NCBI RefSeq assembly: GCF_014650055.1
Contig: NZ_BMUF01000002.1
Span: 310,001 to 374,000 of the forward strand
DNA length: 64,000 bases
Direction of reading: 5' to 3'
Source: Streptomyces malachitofuscus
GTDB lineage: Bacteria > Actinomycetota > Actinomycetes > Streptomycetales > Streptomycetaceae
Part shown: positions 1 through 12,623 of the stretch, piece after piece
How the letters are laid out: the number at the start of each line of letters is the position of its first letter
How positions within the stretch are numbered: the first letter of the stretch is position 1
Notes under the pieces: model-generated
The model's database searches: none
Told to the model about the DNA's origin: nothing
Seen by the model: the letters and a program-made list of their open reading frames with translations, nothing else
Program-made: the position numbers and the translations under genes

Positions 1-46
1 CGGAGCCGCACATCGGTACAGACCCGCGCCCCTGAGGCACACTTCT

Positions 47-766
47 CTACCGCACGATTCCCTGTGCTCGGGCTTCCGCCAGCCACTTGGGGAATTCCGC
101 CACCAGTTGGTCGTAGAGGTCCGTGTCCGGGACCTTGGCCGGGTTCTCGCCCGCGTGGAAGAAGCCCGCGTTGTCCACGGGGCGTTTGGCCGGGACGGCC
201 AGGTCGTCGAGCCTGCGGAGGTAGTCGAACTGCTTGCTGTGCGGGTCGCCGAAGCCGATGAACTGCCAGAAGAGCGGCAGCCGGGCGGCCTTGCACAGGT
301 ACTTCTCCGCGGCGAGCTTGTTGATGGGGCCGCCGTCGGTCTGGAAGACCACCAGCGCGGGGTCGGCGGAGCCGCTGTCCAGGTAGTGGTCGATGACCGC
401 ATCCATCGCGAGGTGGTAGCTGGTCCTGCCCATGTGCCCCAGACCGGCCACGATCCGCTTGATGCGGCCCCGGTGATCGGCCAGGGCGATGTCCGTGACG
501 GCGTCGACGTCGGTGGAGAAGAACACGACCGGCACCGTGCCGTCGTCGTCCAGATGGGCCGACAGGCCCAGCACCCGGTCGGCGAGCGCCTGCACGCTGC
601 CGTCCTTGTAGTACGGCTTCATCGAGCCGGAGTAGTCGACCACGAGATAGACGGCGGCACGCAGACCGTCCATGCCGTGCTGGGCGAGTGACGCTCCGGC
701 GGTCTTGTAGAGGCTGACCAGCGCGGGCGCGGTCTCCTCGATCTTGCGCAGACTGATCGCGGCCAT
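47..766 (-). CDS. VWA-domain protein (TerF-like)
   Basis: A 239-aa protein with a von Willebrand factor A fold. The MIDAS metal-site motif DYSGSM lies at residues 44-49, and a QTDGG segment further on fits the conserved Thr/Asp part of the site. The family includes TerF-type proteins linked to tellurite and stress responses; the actual role here is unknown. There is no signal peptide, so it is probably cytoplasmic. The ATG at 764-766 was chosen because it is preceded by a GAGGGGGAG ribosome-binding site. An in-frame extension upstream has no such site and would run into the divergent promoter region shared with the rhomboid gene. Confidence 0.85.
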   Translation of the reverse strand: MAAISLRKIEETAPALVSLYKTAGASLAQHGMDGLRAAVYLVVDYSGSMKPYYKDGSVQALADRVLGLSAHLDDDGTVPVVFFSTDVDAVTDIALADHRGRIKRIVAGLGHMGRTSYHLAMDAVIDHYLDSGSADPALVVFQTDGGPINKLAAEKYLCKAARLPLFWQFIGFGDPHSKQFDYLRRLDDLAVPAKRPVDNAGFFHAGENPAKVPDTDLYDQLVAEFPKWLAEARAQGIVR

Positions 767-911
767 GGACTCCCCCTCGGTCACCGGAACTGGCCCCGAG
801 GGTACGGCACCCTCACCCCGCCCCTCACTCCGTCCACCGGCGTTCGCTATTTTGTTCGCCGCCGTCCCCACCGGCTCATGTCCGTCCCCGTCCCTCCCGA
901 GGAGCCGGCCC

Positions 912-1832
912 GTGGATTCCGAGTCCACCGTCACCACTTGCTACCGCCATCCCGAGGTGGAGTGCCACGTCCGCTGCACGCGCTGCGAGCGGTACATCTG
1001 CCCCGACTGCATGCGGGAGGCGGCCGTGGGCCACCAGTGCCCCGAGTGCGTGAAGGAGGGCGCGCGCTCGGTACGCCGGGCCCGCACCGTGGTGGGCGGC
1101 ACCGTGTCGGCGGTGCCCGTGGTGACGTATGTGCTGATCGCCCTCAATGTGCTGGTGTATCTGGCGGAGTTGGTGCGGCCGGAGATCGTGGACCGGTTCG
1201 CGATGGTGGGCGCGGGGCTGCTGGGACCGGACGGCGAGCACTATGTGTGGGTCGACCCGTACCCCGGGGGCTTCACCCCCGAGGGGGTGGTGGACGGGGA
1301 GTGGTACCGGCTGCTGACCGGGGCGTTCCTGCATCTGCCGCCCACGGAGGGGACGTTCGGTGTCCTGCACATCGTGATGAACATGGTGGCGCTGTGGAAT
1401 CTGGGCCGGCTCGTGGAGCCGATGCTGGGCCGGGTGCACCATCTCGCCCTGTATCTGCTGTCGGCGCTGGGCGGTTCGGTGCTGGTGCTGCTCGTCGCGC
1501 CCGGGGACGCCGTGGTCGGCGCGTCCGGTGCGATCTTCGGCGTGGGGGCCGCGTACTACGTCGTGGCACGGCGCGTCGGCGCCGACCTGGGCCAGGTCAA
1601 CCGGTTCATGGCGGGGCTGCTGCTGTGGCTGGTGATCTCCGCGGTCGTCACGTCCTGGGAGGGCCATCTCGGCGGGCTGCTGGCGGGCGGTGCGGTGGCG
1701 CTGGTCTTCGCCTACGTCCCCCGAGGCAGGCACCGGGTGCTGATCCAGGCGGCGGCCTGTGCCGCCCTGCTGGGCCTGCTGGCCGTGCTGGCCCTGGGGA
1801 AGGCCGCGGCGCTGGGCAACGGCGCTGTCTGA
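912..1832 (+). CDS. rhomboid-family intramembrane serine protease
   Basis: A 306-aa membrane protein. Residues 10-46 hold a Cys/His cluster (C10, H13, C18, C22, C25, C30, C33, H41, C43, C46) resembling a B-box zinc finger, followed by about six transmembrane helices. The rhomboid catalytic features are present: HxxxN (H153, N157), the nucleophile in GASG (S205) and the partner histidine in EGHLGG (H252). Such enzymes cleave other membrane proteins within the bilayer; the substrate is not predictable. The GTG start follows a GAGG-type site and places the zinc-binding segment at the N-terminus. The gene is divergent from the VWA gene, with 145 bp between them. Confidence 0.88.
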   Translation: MDSESTVTTCYRHPEVECHVRCTRCERYICPDCMREAAVGHQCPECVKEGARSVRRARTVVGGTVSAVPVVTYVLIALNVLVYLAELVRPEIVDRFAMVGAGLLGPDGEHYVWVDPYPGGFTPEGVVDGEWYRLLTGAFLHLPPTEGTFGVLHIVMNMVALWNLGRLVEPMLGRVHHLALYLLSALGGSVLVLLVAPGDAVVGASGAIFGVGAAYYVVARRVGADLGQVNRFMAGLLLWLVISAVVTSWEGHLGGLLAGGAVALVFAYVPRGRHRVLIQAAACAALLGLLAVLALGKAAALGNGAV

Positions 1833-1857
1833 ACCGTCTGTTTCGTACGCTTGCCCC

Positions 1858-2664
1858 ATGAAACGTGCCCTGCTCGCGACCCTGTCCGTCGTCGCTCTCG
1901 CGGTGACGGGCTGCTCGTCCACCGACTCACCCGCGCCCGCGAAGAAGGAGAAGGCGGCGGGTCTGGCCGGCCCCGCCAAGAAGGAGCTCGCGCAGCAGAT
2001 AGTCGCCAGTGCCGAGAACGGCACGCTCGACTGGCGCAGCGCCTACGGCTACATCGAGGACATAGGCGACGGCCAGGGTTACACCGCGGGCATCATCGGC
2101 TTCTGCACGGGCACGCACGATCTGCTCACCCTGGTCGAGGAGTACACCGAGGACCATCCCGGCAACGGCCTCGCCCGCTATCTGCCGGCGCTGCGCCAGG
2201 TCGACGGGACGGACTCGCACGAGGGCCTGGACCCGGGCTTCACGGCGGCGTGGAAGGCAGAGGCGAAGCGTCCCGAGTTCCGTGCCGCGCAGGACGCCAA
2301 GCGGGACACGGAGTACTTCGGCCCGGCGGTACGACGGGCCGAGCGGGACGGGCTGTCCGCGCTGGGCCAGTTCATCTACTACGACGCGATCGTCTACCAC
2401 GGCCCCGGTGACGACGCCACGAGCTTCGGCGGCATCCGCGCGGCGGCCATGAAGCGGGCGGACACACCTGCCGAGGGCGGCGACGAGAAGGCGTACCTGT
2501 CGGCCTTCCTCGACGTCCGCCGCAAGGCGATGCGGGAGCTGCACCCCGAGCACGACACCAGCCGCGTGGACACCGCCCAGCGCCGTTTCCTCAACGACGG
2601 CAACCTGGACCTGGACACCCCGCTGGAGTGGACGATGTACGGGACGCCCTACAAGGTGGCGTGA
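1858..2664 (+). CDS. csn: chitosanase, glycoside hydrolase family 46, predicted lipoprotein
   Basis: A 268-aa protein strongly resembling Streptomyces sp. N174 chitosanase, which hydrolyses beta-1,4 links in chitosan. By alignment from memory the catalytic acid is E53 (in SAENGTLDW) and the catalytic aspartate is D71 (in IEDIGDGQGY). The usual GH46 blocks GIIGFC, YYDAIVYHGPG, FGGIRAAAM and DTAQRRF are all present. The N-terminus is MKRALLATLS, then a hydrophobic stretch and a lipobox VTGC with C19. The protein is therefore probably a lipid-anchored surface enzyme rather than a freely secreted one. The start is 25 bp after the rhomboid stop. A hairpin follows at 2679-2722. Confidence 0.93.
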   Translation: MKRALLATLSVVALAVTGCSSTDSPAPAKKEKAAGLAGPAKKELAQQIVASAENGTLDWRSAYGYIEDIGDGQGYTAGIIGFCTGTHDLLTLVEEYTEDHPGNGLARYLPALRQVDGTDSHEGLDPGFTAAWKAEAKRPEFRAAQDAKRDTEYFGPAVRRAERDGLSALGQFIYYDAIVYHGPGDDATSFGGIRAAAMKRADTPAEGGDEKAYLSAFLDVRRKAMRELHPEHDTSRVDTAQRRFLNDGNLDLDTPLEWTMYGTPYKVA

Positions 2665-2678
2665 GCCGGACATGCGGG

Positions 2679-2722
2679 GGCGCCTGCCCAGTCGTCCGGT
2701 CGGGGACTGGCGGGCAGGCGCC
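2679..2722. terminator. hairpin between convergent csn and gltD
   Basis: The inverted repeat GGCGCCTGCC (2679-2688) / GGCAGGCGCC (2713-2722) forms a 10-bp stem that can extend inward with a small bulge. It lies just after csn and before the gltD 3' end, so it could serve both strands. There is no U-tract, which is normal for Streptomyces terminators. Confidence 0.6.
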
Positions 2723-2794
2723 ACCTGGTGTTCCGTACGCCTTTGTACGGGACGTATCCGAGGGACCGTCAGGGTCCTGTTGTGAGCCGCTCCG

Positions 2795-4250
2795 TCAGAC
2801 CGTCAGCGCGCGGTCCGTCGGGCGGATCGGGGCCGGCAGCTCGCTCGCCCCGGTGAGGAAGCGGTCGCAGCCCCGCGCGGCCGAGCGGCCCTCGGCGATC
2901 GCCCACACGATGAGCGACTGGCCGCGGCCGGCGTCACCGGCGACGAACACACCCGGCACATTGGTCTGGAAGTCGGCGTCGCGAGCGATGTTACCGCGCT
3001 CGTCGAGCTCCAGGCCGAACTGGTCGACCATCCCGTTGTCCCGGTCGGTGCCGGTGAAGCCCATGGCGAGGGTGACCAGCTGCGCCGGGATCTTGCGCTC
3101 GGTGCCCGGCTTCGAGGTGAGCCTGCCGTCGACGAACTCGACCTCGCTCATGTGCAGCCACTGGACGTTGCCGTCCTCGTCGCCCTCGAAGTGGGTGGTG
3201 GAGACGGAGTAGACCCGCTCACCGCCCTCCTCGTGGGCCGACGTGACCTTGTAGAGCATCGGGAAGGTCGGCCACGGCTGGGAGACCGGGTTCCGCTCCT
3301 CGCTGGGGCGGGGCATGATCTCCAGCTGGGTGACGGAGGCCGCGCCCTGGCGGTGGGCGGTGCCCACGCAGTCGGCGCCGGTGTCGCCGCCGCCGATCAC
3401 CACGACGTGCTTGCCCTCGGCCGAGATCGGCGGGGCGACGTAGTCGCCCTCCTGCACCTTGTTGGCCAGCGGCAGGTACTCCATGGCCTGGTGGATGCCC
3501 TTGAGCTCACGGCCCGGCACCGGCAGGTCGCGGGCGGTCGTCGCGCCGACGGCCAGGACCACGGCGTCGTACCGCTTGCGCAGCGCCGTCGCCGGCATGT
3601 CGCGGCCGATCTCGACACCGGTGCGGAACTTGGTGCCCTCCGCGCGCATCTGCTCGATACGGCGGTTGATGTGCCGCTTCTCCATCTTGAACTCGGGGAT
3701 GCCGTAGCGGAGCAGGCCGCCGATGCGGTCGGCGCGCTCGTAGACGGCGACCGTGTGGCCGGCCCGGGTCAGCTGCTGGGCGGCGGCCAGACCGGCGGGT
3801 CCGGAGCCGACGACCGCGACGGTCTTGCCGGACAGGCGCTCGGGGATCTGCGGGGCGACGTCCCCGGTCTCCCACGCCTTGTCGATGATCGAGACCTCGA
3901 CGTTCTTGATGGTGACCGGCGGCTGGTTGATGCCGAGCACGCACGCCGACTCACAGGGAGCCGGGCACAGCCGCCCGGTGAACTCCGGGAAGTTGTTGGT
4001 GGCGTGCAGCCGCTCGGAGGCGGCGCCCCAGTCCTCGCGGTAGGCGTAGTCGTTCCACTCGGGGATGAGGTTCCCGAGCGGGCAGCCGTTGTGGCAGAAC
4101 GGAATGCCGCAGTCCATGCAGCGGCTCGCCTGCTTGCTGATGATCGGCAGCAGGGAGCCGGGGACGTAGACCTCGTTCCAGTCCTTCTTGCGCTCCTCGA
4201 CCGGACGGGACCTGGCGACCTCGCGGCCGTGGTTCAGAAAGCCCTTCGGG

Positions 4251-4258
<8 letters not shown>
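2795..4258 (-). CDS. gltD: glutamate synthase (NADPH) small subunit
   Basis: The 487-aa beta subunit carries NADPH-derived electrons to GltB, which converts glutamine and 2-oxoglutarate to two glutamates. Two N-terminal cysteine clusters ([13 protein letters not shown] and CPAPCESAC) provide [4Fe-4S] ligands. [10 protein letters not shown] is the FAD-binding loop and GGGDTGADC the NADPH-binding loop; the C-terminal VAGDAGRG motif completes FAD binding. The length is normal for GltD. The ATG (4256-4258) overlaps the end of gltB by 8 bp, so the two are probably translationally coupled. Confidence 0.97.
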
Positions 4259-8852
<4,594 letters not shown>

Positions 8853-9222
8853 CGGCTCTCCCGTCGTCGTCAAATGGCATGTGCAGGTGCCGAGGGACGA
8901 CGTTGGCCCTCGCGTTCAGGTGCAAAATTTGGTGCAGGTTACATGATGGAGCGGTTCTCGGAAACCGGGACACTCCGTTCCAGCATGCGGACACCACACG
9001 GGTCGCGGCGGGGGTTCCGCGCCTGGCGGTGGAAGCTATGGAGACCGGGCCGGACAGATCGATGTCCGCCGGTCATGGCGGGAAAGAGCTCCTTCGCCCG
9101 TCCCGCGGGCACGCCGTCGGCCTCATTGCCCACAGCGCTTACGGCTCATGCCCAGTGGTCATGCAGCCGAAACCAGCAAGTAACGGCTACTTATGCGGCT
9201 CATCGCATAGGCACGAGGGGCA
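8853..9222 (-). promoter_or_regulatory. gltBD upstream region
   Basis: This is 370 bp with no convincing gene between the VIT-type gene and gltB. Near gltB, GGTGCA occurs twice with a 12-bp period (8919-8924 and 8931-8936), with a related GGTGCC at 8886-8891. Further upstream is a GlnR-like half-site series at 9158-9184. A 64-codon minus-strand frame (8939-9133) has no recognisable domain and no good ribosome-binding site, so I do not call it. Confidence 0.5.
9158..9184. promoter_or_regulatory. candidate GlnR box upstream of gltB
   Basis: On the + strand this reads GTCAT-6-GAAAC-6-GTAAC. Compared with the recalled GlnR pattern GTnAC-n6-GnAAC-n6-GTnAC, 11 of 12 defined positions agree. It lies about 306 bp upstream of the gltB start. 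Whether GlnR controls gltBD in Streptomyces is not something I can assert, so this is a pattern match only. Confidence 0.35.
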
Positions 9223-9954
9223 TTATCCTATGGCCGTTCCGAACAACGTGCCCAGGGCGTACGTCACACCGGCCGCCGCGCCGCCCAGGGCGAGCTGCCG
9301 CAGACCGCTGTACCACCAGGTGCGCGCGGTCACCTTGGCCACCACCGCGCCGCACAGGAAGAGGCCGAGCAGCGCCAGCAGCACGGCCGGCCACAGGCTG
9401 CTCGCGCCGAGCAGGTACGGCAGCACGGGCAGCAGGGCGCCCACCGCGAAGGAACCGAAGCTGGACACGGCGGCGACGGTGGGCGAGGGAAGGTCACCGG
9501 GGTCGATGCCCAGTTCCTCGCGGGCGTGGATCTCCAGGGCCTGCTCGGGGTCCTTCGAGAGCTGCCGGGCGACCTCACGGGCCAGGCCGGGCTCGACACC
9601 GCGGGCCTCGTAGAGCGCGGCGAGTTCGGCCTCCTCGTCCTTCGGGTGCTTGCGCAGCTCGCGCCGTTCGACGGCCAGCTCGGCCTCGACCAGCTCACGC
9701 TGGGAGGCCACGGAGGTGTACTCGCCGGCCGCCATGGAGAAGGCGCCGGCGGCCAGTCCGGCCAGACCGCTGAGGACGACCGTCTGCTGACTGACGGCGC
9801 CGCCTGCGACGCCGGTCATCAGGGCGAGGTTGGAGACCAGTCCGTCCATGGCACCGAAGACCGCGGGGCGCAGCCAGCCGCCGTTCACATCCCGGTGCGT
9901 GTGGTTGTCGCGGTGCGCCTCGTGCAGCGTCGCCTCGGTCTCGATGATGGCCAT
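9223..9954 (-). CDS. VIT1/CCC1-family transporter
   Basis: A 243-aa membrane protein of the vacuolar iron transporter/CCC1 family, which moves Fe2+ or Mn2+ out of the cytoplasm. After an N-terminal His/Glu segment come helices containing AVFGAMDGLVSNLALMTGV and GAFSMAAGEYTSVASQ. A charged cytoplasmic middle section (about residues 90-150, rich in Glu and Arg) typical of the metal-binding domain follows, then three more helices. The ATG at 9952-9954 follows GGGGGA at proper spacing; a longer frame upstream lacks this. An IdeR/DmdR-like iron box lies about 90 bp upstream (10043-10061), consistent with iron-dependent control. Confidence 0.85.
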   Translation of the reverse strand: MAIIETEATLHEAHRDNHTHRDVNGGWLRPAVFGAMDGLVSNLALMTGVAGGAVSQQTVVLSGLAGLAAGAFSMAAGEYTSVASQRELVEAELAVERRELRKHPKDEEAELAALYEARGVEPGLAREVARQLSKDPEQALEIHAREELGIDPGDLPSPTVAAVSSFGSFAVGALLPVLPYLLGASSLWPAVLLALLGLFLCGAVVAKVTARTWWYSGLRQLALGGAAAGVTYALGTLFGTAIG

Positions 9955-10042
9955 GCCTGCGTCCCCCAGAGTCTTCTTTGGACAAGTTCTACTCTTCGAC
10001 AACACTCAATCTACGCCTTCCCATTCCCTCCCGCCAGCAAGG

Positions 10043-10061
10043 AAAGGCTGGGCTAACCTGC
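10043..10061. promoter_or_regulatory. candidate IdeR/DmdR iron box
   Basis: The 19 bases AAAGGCTGGGCTAACCTGC match 13 of 19 positions of the recalled actinobacterial iron-box palindrome TTAGGTTAGGCTAACCTAA, with the right half nearly complete. The site lies in the 260-bp divergent gap (9955-10214) between the VIT-type transporter and the first ADP-ribosylglycohydrolase gene. The transporter is the sensible target; I see no other strong signal in the gap. Confidence 0.4.
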
Positions 10062-10214
10062 GGTTTTGCATGATTCGCTCGTTTGTGTAGATGAACGCAC
10101 AGATGTCGACCGGGTGACGCTGAGACCGGTGAGGCTGCGCGGGACACCGCACCGGGGACAGTTCCGCAAAGGGCTCCGCGCCTCTTACGGGGCGCACCTG
10201 AGAGGAGAGCCGCG

Positions 10215-11219
10215 ATGGCATCGACCGCCTGCATCCCCTCTGTCCCGGCGCCCGGGGACGCCCTGGGGCCGCGCGAGCGGGCACGCGGCGCACTGCTCGG
10301 TCTGGCCGTCGGCGATGCGTTGGGCGCCCCGGCCGAGAACATGAAGCCCTCCGAGATCCGCGCGCGATGGGGCCGCATCACGGGCTACGTGACCGACCGC
10401 CCGGCGGGCACGGACGACACCGAGTACGCGATCTTCTCGGGCCTGTTGCTGGCCCGGCACGGCTCGGCGCTCACCGCGGCGCACGTCGAGGCCGCCTGGC
10501 ACGAGTGGATCGCGGACCGCGCCGAGGGTCCCTTCCGGGGCGCCGGCTTCAGCGAGCGCGGCACGCTGGAGAACCTGCGCCGGGGGCTGGCGGCTCCCAT
10601 CTCCGCCCAGCACCGGCACGCCTGGAGCGACGGGCTGGCGATGCGGGCGGCGCCGCACGGGGTGTTCGCGGCGGGCCGCCCCGACGAGGCGGCCCGGCTG
10701 GCGGCGATCGACGGCTCGGTCAGCCATGACGGCGAGGGCATCTACGGCGGTCAGGCGGTCGCGGCAGGGGTCGCGGCGGCGATGGCCGGGGCGCCGGTGG
10801 TCGCGGTGGTGGCCTCGGCGCTGGCGGTGGTGCCGGAGGACTCCTGGACCGCCCGCTCACTGCGTCGCGCCGTCACCGCGGCTCACCTCGGCGAACGCGC
10901 GGTCCGCTCCGCCGTGGTGATCGGCGGCTATCCGTGGACCGACCTGGCCCCCGAGGCGGTCGCCCTCGCCTTCGGCGCGTACGCGGCGGCGGACGGGGAC
11001 TTCGAGCAGGCGGTGCTGACGGCCGTCAACATGGGCCGCGACGCCGACACGACGGCGGCGGTGGCGGGGGCGCTGGCGGGAGCGACCCGGGGCGTCGCCG
11101 CCGTTCCCGAGGCCTGGGCGACGGCCATCACCCCGGCCCGGGGCACCTGCCTCCCCGCCATGGCGGGCCACCACGTCCTCGACATCGCGGACCTCCTGAC
11201 CCCGGAGCCCAGGTCATGA
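10215..11219 (+). CDS. ADP-ribosylglycohydrolase family protein (1 of 4)
   Basis: A 334-aa DraG/ARH-family protein. The family hydrolyses ADP-ribose from proteins or small molecules using two Mg2+/Mn2+ ions. It has the family opening GLAVGDALGAPAE (about residues 29-41), the first metal motif TDDT at 66-69 and the second at 276-279 (GRDADT followed by TAAVAGA). All expected ligands are intact, so it is likely active. The ATG follows GAGAGGAGAGCC. It is the first gene of a six-gene chain; its stop overlaps the start of the next gene as ATGA. The substrate cannot be told from sequence. Confidence 0.9.
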   Translation: MASTACIPSVPAPGDALGPRERARGALLGLAVGDALGAPAENMKPSEIRARWGRITGYVTDRPAGTDDTEYAIFSGLLLARHGSALTAAHVEAAWHEWIADRAEGPFRGAGFSERGTLENLRRGLAAPISAQHRHAWSDGLAMRAAPHGVFAAGRPDEAARLAAIDGSVSHDGEGIYGGQAVAAGVAAAMAGAPVVAVVASALAVVPEDSWTARSLRRAVTAAHLGERAVRSAVVIGGYPWTDLAPEAVALAFGAYAAADGDFEQAVLTAVNMGRDADTTAAVAGALAGATRGVAAVPEAWATAITPARGTCLPAMAGHHVLDIADLLTPEPRS

Positions 11220-12616
11220 CCACCGACACCACCCAAACCCCACCCGCCCCGCCGCACCCCGGGACCACCCCACCGGCACCGACCCACGACGGGACCACCC
11301 CACCGGCACCGGCACCCGCACCGGCACCCGCACCCGCACCCGCACCCGCACCCACCGACGGCGAGATCGGCCCCCAGGGGCCACCCGCACCCGACATCGA
11401 AAGCCGCACGGGTGGTGGGGGTGGGAACACCCGCGCCGAAGGAGAAGCCGAGGCCCCCGAACCCGCGCCGCAGGCACTCGCCCAGGCCCCCGAACAGCCG
11501 CCGCAGGCGAAAATCGAGGGCCTCCTGCTCGGCCTCGCCGCAGGCGACGCCGCCGGCTGGCCCGCCGCCCGTCACCGAGCCGCCCGCATGCCGGAGTGGA
11601 CCAGACGCCTCACCCGCGAGCTCGACACCTTCGCCGAACAGAACGCCACCACCACCCTCCCCGTCCCCATCGCCCTGAACCAGCCCTCCGAACCCCTCCG
11701 CCTCGGCCCCTCCGACGACGCCGAATGGGCGGCCTTCGCCGCGGAGGCCGTTCTGCGGGCCGGCGACGAGACCGCCTTCGGCGACCTGAGCCGCGAACGC
11801 CGCACCCGCGCGGCCATCGACCTGACCTGGAACACCGTCGCCGGCGAGATCGCCGCGGCAGCGGACCGCGCGCCCGAGACCGAGTCCGCCGTGCTCCCCC
11901 TGCGCGCCCGCATCTCCGTCCGCGCCGGCCTCGGCAACCTCGCCACCGGCCTGCGCCCGCCCGCCACCGGCCACGACAACCCGCACTACTTCGACGACGC
12001 GGCCTGCGTACGCGCCTGTGTGCTGGCCGTCGCCCATCCCGGCGCCCCCGCGGCCGCCGCCGACCTCGCCGAGTTCGACGCCCGCTACACCCAGGACGGC
12101 GACGGTGTGCACGGCGCACGGGCCATGGCCGCCGCCGTCGCGCTCGCGCTGACCGGAGCGGACCCGCACGCCTGCGTCGCCGCGGCCTGCGCCGAGCTGC
12201 CCGAGGACACGGAGATCGGCCGCAACGCCCGGCACGCCCTCGAGCTCGCGGCGGACGCCGACAGCGCCTTCGCCCTCGTACCGCCGCTGGAGCACCAGAT
12301 CGTCGACCACGTGTACAGCTACGGCATCGCCGCCGCGGAGACCGTCCCCGTCGCGCTCGCCCTCACCGTCGCCGCCCGGGGCCGTATCGCGGAGGCGGTC
12401 CCCGCGGCGGCCTGTCTGTCCAGGGTCGCGGACTCCGCCCCGGCGCTGGTCGGCGCCCTCACGGGCGCGCTGGGCGGCGGCGCGGCGATCCCCGCGTCGT
12501 GGCGGGAGAGCTGCCGCACCCTCTCCGGTTGCGCACTCCCCCGGCTCACCGGAACGGACCTGGTGGAACTCGCCGGGCTCCTGGAAGCCGCGTACCCGGC
12601 CCACCCGGGAGGATGA
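11216..12616 (+). CDS. ADP-ribosylglycohydrolase-like protein with degenerate metal site (2 of 4)
   Basis: A 466-aa protein. Residues 1-100 are a Pro/Ala/Thr-rich, probably disordered tail encoded by short DNA repeats. From residue 101 it follows the family (EGLLLGLAAGDAAGWPAA). The first metal motif reads SDDA (166-169) instead of TDDT. The second reads VADS (404-407) instead of DxDT/S, losing one aspartate ligand. It also keeps a QDGDGVHGARAMA segment seen in paralogues. The likely inference is a catalytically weak or inactive regulatory homologue. The start overlaps the preceding stop (ATGA), which fixes it well. Confidence 0.8.
   Translation: MTTDTTQTPPAPPHPGTTPPAPTHDGTTPPAPAPAPAPAPAPAPAPTDGEIGPQGPPAPDIESRTGGGGGNTRAEGEAEAPEPAPQALAQAPEQPPQAKIEGLLLGLAAGDAAGWPAARHRAARMPEWTRRLTRELDTFAEQNATTTLPVPIALNQPSEPLRLGPSDDAEWAAFAAEAVLRAGDETAFGDLSRERRTRAAIDLTWNTVAGEIAAAADRAPETESAVLPLRARISVRAGLGNLATGLRPPATGHDNPHYFDDAACVRACVLAVAHPGAPAAAADLAEFDARYTQDGDGVHGARAMAAAVALALTGADPHACVAAACAELPEDTEIGRNARHALELAADADSAFALVPPLEHQIVDHVYSYGIAAAETVPVALALTVAARGRIAEAVPAAACLSRVADSAPALVGALTGALGGGAAIPASWRESCRTLSGCALPRLTGTDLVELAGLLEAAYPAHPGG
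11261..11353. repeat. short direct repeats and PA-encoding hexamer array
   Basis: A 20-base sequence occurs exactly at 11261-11280 and 11291-11310, encoding GTTPPAP twice. From about 11302 to 11353 a run of GCACCC/GCACCG hexamers encodes alternating Pro-Ala. The array lies inside the disordered N-terminus of the second ADP-ribosylglycohydrolase-like gene. It is in frame, so copy changes alter tail length without frameshift. Confidence 0.8.
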
Positions 12617-12623
12617 TGCGGGC

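Noticed and set aside
8939..9133. 64-codon minus-strand frame in the gltB leader
   Set aside because: No ribosome-binding site, no recognisable domain, and it overlaps likely regulatory DNA.
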